The translations under genes and the position numbers were made by a program. DNA of 64,000 nt. Origin: Theristus sp. LFF4_11. Its lineage: Eukaryota > Nematoda > Chromadorea > Monhysterida > Xyalidae. Below the pieces are notes generated by a model. That model searched no databases. It was not told the origin of the DNA and saw nothing but the letters and a program-made list of their open reading frames with translations. This document shows positions 13,901-25,644 of this stretch, piece after piece. The stretch's first letter is position 1, and each line of letters starts with the position of its first letter. The DNA is taken from contig JASANC010003338.1 of NCBI GenBank assembly GCA_030248135.1, positions 1 through 64,000 on the forward strand. Direction: 5' to 3'.

Positions 13901-16389
13901 TTATCAGTTACTTCGCTTTACCAAACAAAACAAGCGTTAAGGCACATTCATGCACGCGCGCGCTGAAGCGCATTGACGCGCGCTAACATGAACGTGCGTA
14001 TGTTCTGAAACTGAAGCGCGCTGAAGCTGCGCTGTTTGTTGCTTCATGAATGTGTAGCGAAGTGACGCACTCTGAGCAAAAAAGCAGTGCACTTCAGTTT
14101 TAGAACATACGCACATTCATACGCACGTTCGTGTTAGCGCGCGCGTGCATGAATGGGCGTTTACGCATTACGATTGTCGCAGTTTTCAGAGCAACAAATA
14201 TCTGACCAACTATCGGCCTGAATTGCGCGAGCCGAATGAGTTTTGTCGGTGCTCGAACGAGAAGCCGATCGCCTGCAACGTCAGCACCTGCAGAAATTTT
14301 ACAAGCCAAGTGGAATGCTCGAAAGATGTGCGTGTCTTTTTAAAGTGTTTGTCTCAGACGAAGGTAGAAGGCGTTTGTGAACACTGTCTGCATTTCAGTG
14401 TTCCGGGGGCGAGGTCTGCCACAACCGCCGTTTCCAGGAGCTCCAGTACTCGCCAACGGTGCCGTTTCTCACAGAGACTCGTGGCTGGGGCCTGCGTGCG
14501 CTTGACAACATCAGTGCTGTTAGTCGCTTGTTAGCCAAGTTGCAATCTTAAACACAACCGCACTGAAGAGTGGTCTGGTCAATCTGATACTACAGTTCGT
14601 CCTCTAACACAAACTCATTTCACCTTTTTTCGAATTACCCAGGGTGCGTTCATAATCGAGTACATGGGTGAGGTGATTGATGAGGCCGAGATGAAACGAC
14701 GCATGAAGAAGAAGAACGAAATCGGAGACAAGAACTTTTACTTTTTATCGCTCGACCAAAAACGCTACATCGATGCCGGACCATCTGGTTGGTGGCTGAC
14801 TTTTTGTATTTGAAAGTGTTGTTGTTTATTTGATTCACTTGTGATTGTGTAATTTACAACTCAAATTTCAGTGATTATATGAACGTTAGTTTGCATGTTT
14901 CCAGGTAACACTGCCCGGTTCATGAACCACAGCTGCGACCCGAACTGTCGACCGTACGTGTGGCAGGTCGCCAACGACTATCGCGTTGGTCTGTTTGCGT
15001 TGAACGACATCAATGCAGGTGCCAATCAATGCAACTATGAGTTTTTATTTTGGTCCCGGGACTCAATGCGCGCATAAATGGGTAAGCAGTCTCATGCATG
15101 ACGCGGGAATTCAAAATTGGTAACGTGATTCGAGACCCCTTATTAAGGCCGGGTCACTTAGGCTATTCTGAATTACCACATGCAGATTGAAACTAGTTTC
15201 CTTTCACGTCTACAATCGCATTGAGTCGCAGGTCTTAAAGAAAAGATAATAATTCAATGCAACTATCCTACCTAGAACACATGTCATGTGAAGCTGCATC
15301 GAGTTTGGCTTTGCAGGCGAAGAACTGACATTCAACTATCGACTGGACTCGCGTGGTGTTGAGTCGAAAATGAAATGCAACTGTGGCGCACAGCGCTGTG
15401 TTGGCGTCATATCGTGCGACGATGCAAACAATCCGACTACGCTGCACGAAAATAGAACTGAACATGGTCAGTTGCGATTTACATGAACAAACTAAACTCA
15501 CGGCCAAGTTGTATGGTTTTGAGTGTTGCAATGTGGCGTTTTGTTCGTATTTGTGTTGTTCACTGCACACATTTCTCAGTGTCTTTGGTTGACGCTGCCT
15601 TACAGGGTTGGTCAGCAAGAAAAGGCGGCAGTCTGTGACGGGCGGTGGCACGAGCAGCGTCCGCACAGCAACGGTGCCGCGTGCGTCTACAGGCGCCTGT
15701 GCCCGCTGCGACGGCGCCAAAGGCAGTCTGGCACAGTGCGAGCACGCTGCCTGCGCCAAGGTCTACCATCTGCACTGCTATCAGCTCACGGTGGTCGGTT
15801 GCTGCGATTCATCAATTTCGCTTGCGGTGCTTTGTACGGCATAAATGACTGTTTTTTCTTTTATTCAATAGACAAACTTTTCTTGCAGAAGCCGTCCAAG
15901 TTCACGTGTGCTGCGCACGTGTGCTGCGTGTGCCGTGACGAGAGCGCGAAACGTGCCGCAGACGCCAACGACGGCGATGATGAGAGCGGCAGCAAGGGCA
16001 GCACGCACCACACGACGGTCACCGTGGCGGCCGCGTTCAGCTGTGCGAAGTGCGACCGAGGCTGGTGCACGGCACACGTGAGTGCGCACGCGATCCGCTG
16101 GCCGACGCACGCGAGAACGCTGCCCAGCAGACACGTGTACGTCTGTGCACTGCACGCGCCAGCCACGCCCAGCGGCACCGGCAAACGGCCACGAAACAAG
16201 AAACGCCGGTCGTCTGCCCGTGTCGTTCGTGCCGGTCGTGAGACAACAGCCCGGCACTCAAGCAGCAACGGCGACACGTCCGTGCAAGGGGAAAGTGCTG
16301 AGTGGGCATGCAGCCAGCAGGCACAAGCGCCCAGTCAAGTGAACGTGCAGTCGGCGCAAGCGGCCGCTGCGCACGAAAATGGCCAATGA
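7943..16389 (+). CDS. NSD-type histone H3K36 methyltransferase (PWWP-PHD-AWS-SET-PHD)
   Basis: Predicted nuclear enzyme that methylates histone H3 lysine 36. Early exons are approximate: 7943-8182, 8371-9464 (Gln/Ser/Thr-rich, then first PWWP motif [11 protein letters not shown]), a PWWP continuation near 9506-9780 with uncertain splices, 10022-10420 (basic coiled region) and 11411-11534. Later exons chain in phase: 11586-11890, 12174-12410 and 12642-12899 (PHD fingers), 13102-13264 ([17 protein letters not shown]), 13375-13456 (second [15 protein letters not shown]), 13534-13660, 13760-13872, 14190-14327 (AWS cysteines), 14399-14518, 14643-14787 ([16 protein letters not shown]), 14905-15018 ([14 protein letters not shown]), 15317-15466 ([11 protein letters not shown], post-[11 protein letters not shown]), 15606-15793 and 15889-16389 (C-terminal PHD). 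The RFMNHSC and ELTFNY catalytic motifs are intact. Domain order equals vertebrate NSD1/2/3. The true start is unknown; the first in-frame Met is at 8000. Confidence 0.9.
10513..11095. mobile_element. Palindromic MITE with TAAA target duplication in an NSD intron
   Basis: The ends are inverted copies: GGCGCGTTTAGCAATTAG at the left and, read from the right end inward, GGCGCGTTTCGCAATTAG. Both flanks carry TAAA (10509-10512 and 11096-11099). Inside, a unit containing GCGAATTAGAATTTCGTGCG recurs about four times. Near 10786-10880 the unit meets an inverted copy around TTGCTGCTAGCAGCAA, giving a long hairpin. There is no coding capacity. A TAA-type duplication suggests PIF/Harbinger relatives; the assignment is tentative. 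Confidence 0.8.
13940..14160. mobile_element. Fold-back MITE with TTA target duplication in an NSD intron
   Basis: The 221-bp element consists largely of two inverted arms. The left arm reads CATTCATGCACGCGCGCGCT, then AACATGAACGTGCGTATGTT. The right arm is the near-complement (CGCGCGCGTGCATGAATG). It is flanked by TTA at 13937-13939 and 14161-14163. A 3-bp TTA/TAA duplication is typical of PIF/Harbinger (Tourist-like) MITEs. It sits between the exon ending at 13872 and the AWS exon starting at 14190. Confidence 0.75.
15098..15250. repeat. Dispersed repeat in an NSD intron, second copy at 23.8 kb
   Basis: The segment starts near GGGAATTCAAAATTGGTAA and runs through CTGAATTACCACATGC to AAAGAAAAGATAAT. 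The same succession occurs at 23753-23915. A shorter related piece lies at 35450-35490. The ends of the core are roughly inverted, suggesting an old MITE. It lies inside the SET-encoding part of the gene, between exons 14905-15018 and 15317-15466. Confidence 0.65.
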
Positions 16390-16797
16390 CTGCGAGAACG
16401 CTTACCATCGATCGGTGTCGTGTGTTTTAGTCTCGTGTTCGTTCAGCTCGTTGGTTGCTGTTTTTCATCTCATTTTGTCTAGCGTTTGCTTTGGTGTTGT
16501 TTGTTTTGTTCTGTTTTGTTTGAATTTGACAATAATCATGATTCTGCGCTGCTCCATGTAGTTTACAACACTCCACATTTATCATTGTTCTCCTAAAATT
16601 TTGGCGCTGCGTTTAAGCCAGTACAGGTATTTTTGAACTTTTTTATCATATCAATTAGTAGCAGCTGTTAGCAATACTAGAAAGTTGTAAGTGACCTGCA
16701 ATCAGTTCCGTTTTGCGTCAACTTTTGCATTGCTTGTTTGGTGCTCTGTGCTTTTCAAACAGTTCCTTTCAATGAAAAATAATCATTTTGATTCTGC

Positions 16798-16803
16798 AAT
16801 AAA
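16798..16803 (+). terminator. Candidate poly(A) signal of the NSD gene
   Basis: AATAAA lies about 410 bases after the NSD stop codon in T-rich DNA. A second AATAAA is near 16973. The rest of 16390-17239 shows no coding potential that I can support. Confidence 0.45.
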
Positions 16804-17239
16804 CATTTCACCGTCCGGTTTCACAATCTTTCGTTTCACTTGTTGGTATTTTTTATGTTTTCATCATGACATTTTCAATTCAATGTGGTTTTGTTACAAA
16901 CTAGGGCATTAGTTCACTGCCATTTTCGCTTTTTTGATTTGTCATTTGTCATTATTGCCCGAACCTCGGAATGAATAAACGAAGATATGCTGGTCAGGTG
17001 ATATGATCTTTGGTGGTGTGTAATAAGCGGTGTGAAAATTCCTGGTGTGTCCATGTCACAGTGCCTGTGTGGTGTATTTCGGTGCACTTGCCAAAAGTGC
17101 ACAACTGCGGTAAATTCACTGTTGCACCAGACACCTCGCTTTGGTATGGACTCGCGATACTTCAGTATTTGCAATTCATCCGAAAATGAACAAAAAAAAG
17201 ACAAAAGAACGAATTTGAAGAACATTCTGCTGTCTAGCC

Positions 17240-20200
17240 GTGATGCGACGACGGCAGTCGCAACGACTGCAGAGCAAAGAGCAGCCGTGCAAGCGGCACG
17301 TTGCAGAGGATGCGAGTGGCACCGGTGACGAGCACGACGGTGCAGCGGGCGTCGCGTTCTGGTGTGGCACCTGTGCGCAGTACACTGCGACGCCGTGCGT
17401 GGCACACGGATCCAGGCTGTTCGTGCACTCCGTTGATCAGTATGGCGTGCAACAGTCACCGCCGCCGTCACTCGATCAACAACCGGCCTGTGATGACGAG
17501 CCGGATGTGCTGAACGAGTGCTACGCGAGCACAGTCAGCGTGCCACAGCTGCCACCGGTGGTCGACTTGCACGTGGTGCGCACACTGTCTGTGTGTGCAT
17601 GTGCGCTGCAGTTGCTTGCAACTGTTGCCACGTGCTTGCAACTGTTGCCACCCGCAGCCAATCGAGCCGTGGAGGATCTTGGTTCGTTGCAGGTTCGACG
17701 CTCATCGCGCGTGCCGAAACGACGCAGCTCGAGCGACTTGCACTCGCCAGCACGTGACGCGGCGGAGAGTGCGGCGCAGGAACAGGCCAAAACAAACAGA
17801 CGAAGGAACGCGAGGCAATCGGTCGGCAAGAAGAGTGCCATCGTAAAGAACACGAGCAAACGCAGCGCGCAGGCGCCTGCCAGCAGCACACACAACAACA
17901 CGGTGCACTTGCGCGCAACTAAACCGAGTCTGCGTGAGCAAACCGAGTTTCATTGGTCGTATTTCAGAATTGTGAAACACTGAAAGTCTGTGTTAGCAAT
18001 GCAGTGCGAGATCGTCTTTTTGTGCAGTGCACGATATGCCGGTGCTGCAACGATCAACAATGCAACTGGTGATACCTGATGAGTACGATGAAGAGGATGT
18101 GAAACCCACAGACGATGAGCTGCGTGCGTTGCACAGTGCGCCTGCATGGCACACATCGACTGGCGTGGAACCCAGCGCTGACAACGCGACACGCCCGCAA
18201 AGTAAAGTGAGTACGCAGGTGCAAGTGTGCGTTCTGCTGTTTGAATCGGACGTGCTGATTGGCTCGATCTTGTAGCTTGTTGGCTCATCAAGCATACCAG
18301 TTCAAATACAGCCAATCAGCTGTAAGCCCATGATTACAATTCGACCGTGCTGTGTACAGAATGATTGGCTGCGTGAGCGATGCTGATGTAGTCAGTTGAC
18401 AGTTGTGTGATGCGGTTAGCTAGTGTTGATTTTGATTGCAGCGGCAGAGCAAGACTTTCCGACAGGCTGTCTGGTGGAGACGTCGTTACATCTACCCGAA
18501 AACGGTACGCACGCAACAGTTGACGAGTTGAATGAATCTGCAAGAGCAGCCAATCAGTGTGAGTGTGATCGTGCGTTGTTCAGCAGCGCAAGCGTGGCAC
18601 GTTCTACTGTGGCGAGTGCGCACGTCGCGTCAAGAGCGTCCACCGTTGGCACGAGCACCAGCGCAGGCATCGCTCGCCGCAGCACCTGGCAAAGTTGTGT
18701 CGTTGTCCGTTTTGTGCGAATCGATACGTCACGCGCAAGCAACTGCTCCAGTGCGTTTCCGTGCTATTCGATTTGGCTGTTTGACCGAAAATCGAACGTT
18801 TTGAAAATGAAGGTCAATAATTTTGTATTGTTTATTTATCGATTGCTTGAACGTTTGAGTCATGTGAAACGACGTCACCCGCTTCCAACGTGTTTCGCGT
18901 GTGCGGCGCCCGGCTGCGACCGAATGTTCGCCAGCGAAGCACTGCAGCACGTGCACGCCATTGGCCACAACCAATCGACGTTGCTCAGTTGGTCAATGCT
19001 GCGTTGTGTAGTCTTGTGAATGGTGCTGCTGCGTGAGCATGAGCGAAGTGCCCAGTTTGCAGGTGTGCCCAGCAGCAATCAACAGCAGCACATGTGCGTC
19101 GCGCTGCGGTGTCGTATGAAATTTGATTCGATGCACAGTCTCGTGGGGCATGTCAACCGAGAACACAACCTTCGTGCGCTGGTAAGCTGCAAACGGAGCA
19201 CTGGTGTGAATTCGAGTAGCGTGTTTCAACCAGTTTCGTGCGCATTGCCATTTTCAGTTGGCCAGTGTCTCCAACGACGACGAAGTGTTTCGTCAGTTCT
19301 TCGCGTGCCAAGTGTGTGGCTTTCTGGCGAAATCGGCGCAGGCGCTAGCCGTGCATTCCAAGAGCCATTCACAGGAATCGTTTTATGGGTAACTCAGTTG
19401 ATTATGAAGCATTGCACTATTTGTTAGCTGACCGTTGCAGTCATTCGCAAGTTTCGGTCGCGCTAGCACGCTGTTTGGCTCGAGAGAGCGAGCTGCGAAT
19501 GCAGTAAACGTTAAGCTGTAAAACATGTCTAATTTGTGCCTTCTGGCATTTGAATCCGGTCCGTTGGCTGATTGGCTGCATCCAACTGATTTGCCGAATT
19601 AGCGAGCTCGATTCAAAAGCTGATTGCTTGCGGTATCATGCACTGCAAACAAGAGTGCCGCGTGATTCAGGTGCCGCATCTGCGACCTGCGTTTCGAGTC
19701 GCGTGCGGCGCAGCGAGCGCACACGAGCGTGCACCAGTGCCCGGTGTCCGGGGAGTACCTGTGTGCGGTGGGCGACTGCGAACGTCGATTCCGGCAGTTC
19801 CATCGCCTGTGCTGTCATCACGCGTACGCGCACTCGCCACTGCAGTACAGATGCGACCACTGCGGCCAGTCGTACACGACACGCTCGAAGCTGATGCAGC
19901 ACGTCATCAAGCACACCACCGAAAAGTAAAACCACGCGCTTTGCATTTTGCAAGTGCACTCGCTAAGTTGCACACAAACCAGACAAGCCATGGAAAAGTG
20001 TCCTGATAAAAACGACTTGGCTTGGGAAACCTACCGTGGTCTGGTTTGAGTGGGTCTCGCTTGACCTCGTAGCGCAGTATCCTCGGTTGTCGGTTTGCTC
20101 AGTCTTTGCTTCAGTCAGTCAGTGGTCGAAAAAACAAACTGCTCACGTGTAGCCTGGCTGGCACTAAATTGGTGAAATACCGCAGTGGCGGCAAGCAACA

Positions 20201-21681
20201 CCAACAACAATCTCGGTGCAGCTGCCAATTCAATGGCAACACATCGCTGCAGCGACTCACCGTTTGTTGTTTGTCCTCCGCAGACACTTCTACTGTGCAC
20301 TGTGCGACCAAACACTGAAGCGTCGTGCCAGCTTCAACCTGCACAACGCCAAATTCCACGGTCGTGAGTCGCTGATCGAGGCACGTCCCCACGATCAGTA
20401 CCGCTGCAACGAGTGCCACGTTGACCTCGCTCCTGTGCACACTCATCTCATGCACCACATCAAGTCGGTTGCTATTCTTGATTGTCTCAGTCGATATCAT
20501 CTGGTTCATTCTGAGAAACTTGTATGTTGTATGCAAGGGTAAGTTTGAAAATGAAAGGTCGAACCAGCCCAGATATGGTCAGCTGCAACTTCGGTCAGTC
20601 ACACACAGTGTGTGTTGCAGAACGGCACACCCGAACGCGAGGATTGAGCCAACCGGCCGTGGGAAGCGTCGGTGGAAAAGGAAGAAGACAGGCGCTGCTG
20701 CTGGCACGGGGGCACGTGCGCGTGCTGGCCCCGGCTTCTTGGTGAAGCAAGGCACAGGCACAGGACGCAGCAACGATGCGTTGGACTCGACAATCAGCGA
20801 CACCAGTGACAACAACAATGCCACTCTGAACGCAAAGAATGAAGTGGCCACACAGACGGTCAACAGTGAACCAAACGACAACCAAGTGAAATGTTTGTGG
20901 TTGTTGTCATTCGTGTTGACTCCGTTGTGGTTTGCTTGTGATCGAATGAGCACATTGCAGTGGAGCAGCAGCTGACCGCTGCCGTGCAGCCGCCGGACGT
21001 CAGCGTGCTCTGTCCCATCTGCAATCGGCTGTTTGCGCAAGTGCGCCAGCTCAGTGAACACTTCACGCAGGTGACATGCATGCTGGCCGACAAAACACCG
21101 CACGCACCAAAACACCGCACATTTTCACATTTTGCCGACCAAAACACCGCAGATCCCAGAAAACCAAAATACCGATTGTGTCGTAAGACCGCAGCAAAGT
21201 TGTTTACTGGGAAGCCGAAACTCGCGCCAGCCAGCCGAATTTTTTCTCAAGCCTCAAACTCGCCTCAAGCGCTGCATGCAGTTAGTTTCCAACAGATGTT
21301 TTGAGATTGGATGTGAAGATTTTGAAAAAATGGTTGTTCAGAAAATCCACCGCCTGGAACTGAAATATGCACCTCTTATCCTAACAAAAACTTGCCTCAG
21401 GGTCAGGTTCATTCAAACAAAGGCTTGCGAAACCGTAGGTTACCTACAGTTTTTGAAATTGAAAATTGCATATTTTAAGCAAAATTTAAAGTTAAACACG
21501 CCCTCAGTAAATAATTTGACGCGGTATTTGGTAAGTGCGGTATTTTGGTACGTGCGGTCTTTTGTCTTTGATTCTTGTGACAGGGGTGCGTTTGGTTTTT
21601 TTGTTTCAGTTTTCATTGTTCTCATTATTGATTCTGTTGATTCAGGCGCATGCAGCAACCGTTGTTGTCGACGTCGTATAG
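17240..21681 (+). CDS. PRDM-like multi-C2H2 zinc-finger protein
   Basis: Probable DNA-binding nuclear protein with about eleven C2H2 fingers. Near the N-terminus, WCGTCAQYTATPCVAHG resembles the zinc knuckle before the PR/SET domain of PRDM proteins, and VPQLPPVVDLHVVR resembles the start of a PR domain. The rest of a PR domain is not visible. A basic Ser/Arg/Lys-rich stretch follows (17692-17960), then an acidic exon (about 18020-18206). Fingers include YCGECARRVKSVHRWHEHQ, CPFCANRYVTRKQLL (split by an intron before HHVKRRH), CAAPGCDRMF, CVALRCRMKF, CQVCGFLAKS, CRICDLRFES, CAVGDCERRF, CDHCGQSYTTRSK, CALCDQTLKR, CNECHVDLAP and CPICNRLFAQ. Well-supported exons: 19257-19388, 19671-19925, 20284-20463, 20621-20885 and 21646-21681. 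The last finger is completed across an intron, where the final exon supplies its second His (HFTQ then AH). Start and exons before 18580 are tentative. Confidence 0.75.
21090..21573. mobile_element. Inverted-repeat element in the last PRDM-like intron
   Basis: The left end reads GACAAAACACCGCACGCACC, with a second ACCAAAACACCGCAC unit immediately after. The right end carries the inverted counterparts GTGCGGTATTTTGG and GTGCGGTCTTTTGTC. The terminal inverted repeats are about 32 bp. I could not find a clear target duplication. It lies inside the intron 21071-21645, so the zinc-finger frame is unaffected once spliced. Confidence 0.6.
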
Positions 21682-21855
21682 AACATCGATGTGGAATGGA
21701 AATGACTCGATATTCTGTCTTGAACATTCAATTCCTTTGTCAATACGTGGTACTTTTGTCATTTAATTAACACAGTTTCACATTTTGTTGTTTCTCTCCT
21801 TTTTTGATACTTTGGCGGATTCAGAAAGTTTTGGACTCTGTTGAAGCAAAATGTG

Positions 21856-21861
21856 AATAAA
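21856..21861 (+). terminator. Candidate poly(A) signal of the PRDM-like gene
   Basis: AATAAA lies 175 bases after the inferred stop codon, followed by T-rich DNA. Confidence 0.5.
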
Positions 21862-21972
21862 AATTTTTCAAACACAGTTGGTTGCATGGTGTTGGTTTTC
21901 GGTTGCTGAAGTCGTAGTTCTACGATTCTCACTGTCTATTACATATACTTTTACGTTGATAACACCTTTTAA

Positions 21973-22060
21973 AGCGGCATTCCTGGAACAGGATTTAGTG
22001 ACGCGTAGCTGTGTCATAGGTAGCTACGCGGTCACTAAATATTGCTTCATGAATGCACCG
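21973..22060. mobile_element. 88-bp MITE with TAA target duplication
   Basis: The two arms are inverted: TTTAGTGACGCGTAGCT at the left and AGCTACGCGGTCACTAAAT at the right. The outer ends are GGCATTC and GAATGCACC. TAA borders the element at 21970-21972 and 22061-22063. It is a minimal fold-back element, consistent with a PIF/Harbinger-type MITE. The remaining intergenic sequence between 21682 and 22513 shows no gene. Confidence 0.75.
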
Positions 22061-22513
22061 TAAGGCTTTATCTTCTTTGTCATAATGGGACTTGAATCCC
22101 TGTAGCTGTGTGCAAGTACCTCAGCTTCACATGGTTATGTGTGTGTTTTTTTACTGTGTACAGGAGCTTGAAAAAGGTTCAATGTGCTTGCAAAATTTTA
22201 GAAAATGTGGCATTTGGAGAGATATACATACGTTCGCTGTTCCTGAATACTCCGTTGGTTGATGCCACATGCAAAGTGCGTTTGTGAACGGGTGTGAACG
22301 TGCACTGCATGAGTTTAGATCAGATTAAAAATGATGTTTCACAGCAAAAAAACGTTTGTGCACGCTAGAACGTTGGAAACCAAATGCATTGCAAACAACT
22401 CGGATTGATGAGTGATGCATTTTGATGTAGCAGGCAGACGTGCAATTCAGTTTTGTTGTTGTTTTTTTAGAAAAATCACTGCCAATCATAGCAGCATTCA
22501 CTGCGAATAAAAC

Positions 22514-23411
22514 ATGCGAGACGAAGAGGAATCGAGTTCATCACGCATACCACTGAATCAGTGCAAGAAGCTATTCATTGCGCGTGACTACACGCATGGC
22601 TTGTCCGTGCGATTCCCGACGTGCATGCCAGACGAGCTGCATGGAAAGGTGACTACGACCGCAGCTTTCAGTCGTGTTCTCCAGATCTGATTCTATCGAA
22701 ACTGGCCGGCACAGAGGGATTCGTTTCAGATTGAGCCAGAGCTGTGGATGAAAACGATTTCGCAAATCAATGACATGTACGTGGCGGCCGAGAAAGTGGG
22801 CGCACGCTCTGCGTTCGAGACGCTGTTCGGGTGTGCCACGTGCTACCTCAGCCATCTGTGCGTGCGCGGCCAGTACACCGAGGTGCGCCATCGCAGACGT
22901 GCCACGCACATTCACGTGCTCTGCACTCTGCGCTCCAAAGGGACCGGAACGGGGTGTTCGCTTTCGCGACAAAACCGTTCAACAGTGTCGCAAACAGGCG
23001 GTCTCAGTGCGCAGCTCTGATCACCTCAGTCCAAATATTACTCTGATGACCTGTTCTGCTGAACTGCATCATTTATAGTTTGACAGTTCATTTCTTGTTG
23101 CAGCATCTCCGGAGGATAGCTCTGTATTTAGACGAGCAAAACGCCAACATTTATATTCCGCGCGGTTTATTCATCACCGATCCGATTGAACGAGGTTTAC
23201 GAGTGGTGCGTTTGGTTGTCCGTCTCATTGGTGCTTACTTTTTCAGAAAGCATCGCTCATGGTTGTGTGATAACAATTGCAACTTGACAATATTGGCATG
23301 CCTCAGGTGGAAGTGTCATTATTGACGGAGCGAGCGAGTCCCCGTGCGCCGCAGACTGCTCCAACGTCGTCGGCTGCCACGTCCGTCATACGACCCACCC
23401 CTGCCAGCTGA
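22514..23411 (+). CDS. Golgin A7 / ERF4 family palmitoyltransferase cofactor
   Basis: GOLGA7/ERF4 proteins bind and stabilise DHHC9-type palmitoyltransferases on Golgi and ER membranes and support Ras palmitoylation. Four exons chain in phase 0: 22514-22648, 22730-22882, 23104-23205 and 23307-23411, giving 164 aa. Family landmarks are FIARDYTHGLSVRFPT near residue 21, INDMYVAAEKVGARS in the middle, CATCYLSHLC (candidate palmitoylated cysteines), and IYIPRGLFITDPIERGLRV near residue 115. The final exon adds a Pro/Thr/Ser-rich tail. Length is slightly above the vertebrate protein (about 137 aa) because both ends are longer. The start is the first ATG after a stop-rich leader. Identity is confident; no experimental function is implied. 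Confidence 0.93.
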
Positions 23412-25644
23412 GAGCTCAGCATGAATGTCTCTGTGCTTTGTGCATGCTTGTGCACTGCAAACGCAAGTGTGGCCAAGGTTGTGTTTTGCTGTGACGATGC
23501 TTGTTCATTCTTGATTGATATGTTTACATCATCGGCTTTGTTTGTGCGTTCTGTTGAAAACATCGCTGATCGTGTCAAATTATCTGAATGACAACCAATA
23601 TTGATGGACCCATTTAGTTTGCAGGTAACGTTCGATTTAATTGCTAAAGTATGCTGTTGTATTTGTTTCTGAAAATGATAATGCTTGTTGATTTGCTCGA
23701 ATGTAATTTTTCTGAATATCTTGTAGTTTGGTTCTGCAACTTAATGTGAGCAGTTTCATGCTAGATGGGGGAATTCAAAATTGGTAAAGTAACTGGTGCC
23801 CCTGATACGGTTGAGCCACTAGAGCCATTTTGAATCACCGCATGAAACCTGAAACTGATTTCATTTCGACATCTACAAACCCACTGAGTCCCAGAACTGA
23901 AAGAAAAGTTATTACAGAAAATTCGTTCTTGCATTTTTTAATTAATCAATATTTTCATATTTCCAATATTACAGTTTGTCATTATTAGATTATCAAATCG
24001 ACGTTGGTCAAAGAAGTTCTATTAGAATTTGTATTAGTCACCGACAAAACAGGCTGGAATTAAACTTCACATTTTTTTTATTTTTAGTATCGCGTGTTGT
24101 GTAGATATTTGCGTGGCGACAATGACAATGTAACCAATATGAGTAGTGTTCCCTTTTTGATGCTGCAAAGGAACTGCTTTTGATTTTTTAGGGTTTTCAG
24201 TCTGTTTGCCGTTAGCAAACTCAGTGGCCTTGCCATTTCAAGTTTCAATTCAATATTGCTTTGTTCATGTTTGCTTGATTTGTAAAAACCAAACACAGAA
24301 ATATCGCCAGTTATGGATAATTCTCGTTCTGTTTAAAAAGTGAAATCTTAACCAAGCTGATTGTTTATTGTTTCATGAAATGGTTTCTTCAGCCTGTTTA
24401 TTAAATCAAATTTTGTTCAAAAATTTTATAATTTAATTCCGAATGGAACTGTCTACGTTGCTTCAACGATCACGTATGCTATGCCATTCTGAATTCACAC
24501 TCATGATAACCAGATAAAAATGCTAATAAAAATGATAATAAAAATGCACCTCAACAGTATGGCTTGGAAATTACATATAGTTTGCAGTTTTATAATGAGC
24601 TTGAAACTTACTGCAACACTAATATTCCGTGTTAACGTTGTTGTGTTGGTGAAATTTTTCATTCAACTGCGCAGCCAAACGTCTGTTCTAACGACACGTT
24701 GGTGTCAGTATTGCCGTTTTCGTTTGTGATTGTGGCTGCACGCAATCAGCGGTGTGTTATGGCGCTATTTTTAACGTTCGCAGTTGTTGCGGCGCTGGCG
24801 CTGGTGACCTGCAATTGTGGAAACAATCGGCTTCGCGGGCGGCTTTTCGTTTGCTGCCACCCCAGACAACTTTACACACTACGCCTGAAACCGACAAGAT
24901 GATCTTGTTGATATGACCAGAACCAAAAGGGCAACTCCAATGGGTGTGTTTGGCCATCGCTGAATGTAACGATGTATAACGGAAGGAAAGCCCAGGTAAA
25001 AATGAGCATATAAAAATAACACACACTTTGGGAGAGCCTCAACTGGGCATTGTTATTGCAAACTGTGGTTATACATTCGGAGTGGCGCAGCTGTGTGACG
25101 ATTGGCGACAGCTGCTTCTGTGGTTCAACACTTCCGGAGGTATCAACACCTCTGGCCGTGTAGGTTGGCTTGCCACAAATTGGGTCATTTTATGGGTTCT
25201 TTATTTTGCTTGCGGTTCAGTGTGCAGCGCCGACATTCGTGGAAGCAGACCGCTGCCGCGTAAACGTTTCGGGTTCAGCTAAGCGTTGTTTTAACTAATG
25301 CTTGCATTCCATCCTTTTGTGTCAACTCGTGAAAATTTAAATATATTGGTCCTTTAAGTTTCGGCCAGGCATAATAGTGGGTGTGTGCCACAGAATAAAT
25401 TGCGAACTGCGACTCTCTGTGACGTGACGAGCAGTTTGCTTTTGCGGTATGTGTATTGTTTTACGTTCTTAAGAATTTCTGTACTTTCGATTTAATTTTC
25501 ATTAAACTGCCATCGGTGATCTGAACAATGTCGTGGTTTTCAGATTCTTTTAAAGAACGTTGTCAAAATCTTTTTTTGACAGGTGCAAGTAGTCCTGCTC
25601 ATAAGTAAGCCGAACGACAGCGGAGACACGATCGTTAAGCGAAG
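23412..25644. other. Intergenic region upstream of the myosin gene
   Basis: 2.2 kb with no supported gene. It contains a second copy of the dispersed repeat of the NSD intron (about 23753-23915, with GTTTCATGC and GCATGAAAC at the ends of its core). The rest is A/T-rich, with short ORFs lacking domain features. Promoter and enhancer elements of the muscle myosin gene are expected here, but I cannot point to specific sites. Confidence 0.55.

Noticed and set aside
21132..21770. 212-codon plus-strand ORF
   Set aside because: It covers the last intron of the zinc-finger gene and its inverted-repeat element. The spliced frame completes a C2H2 finger and then stops at 21681.
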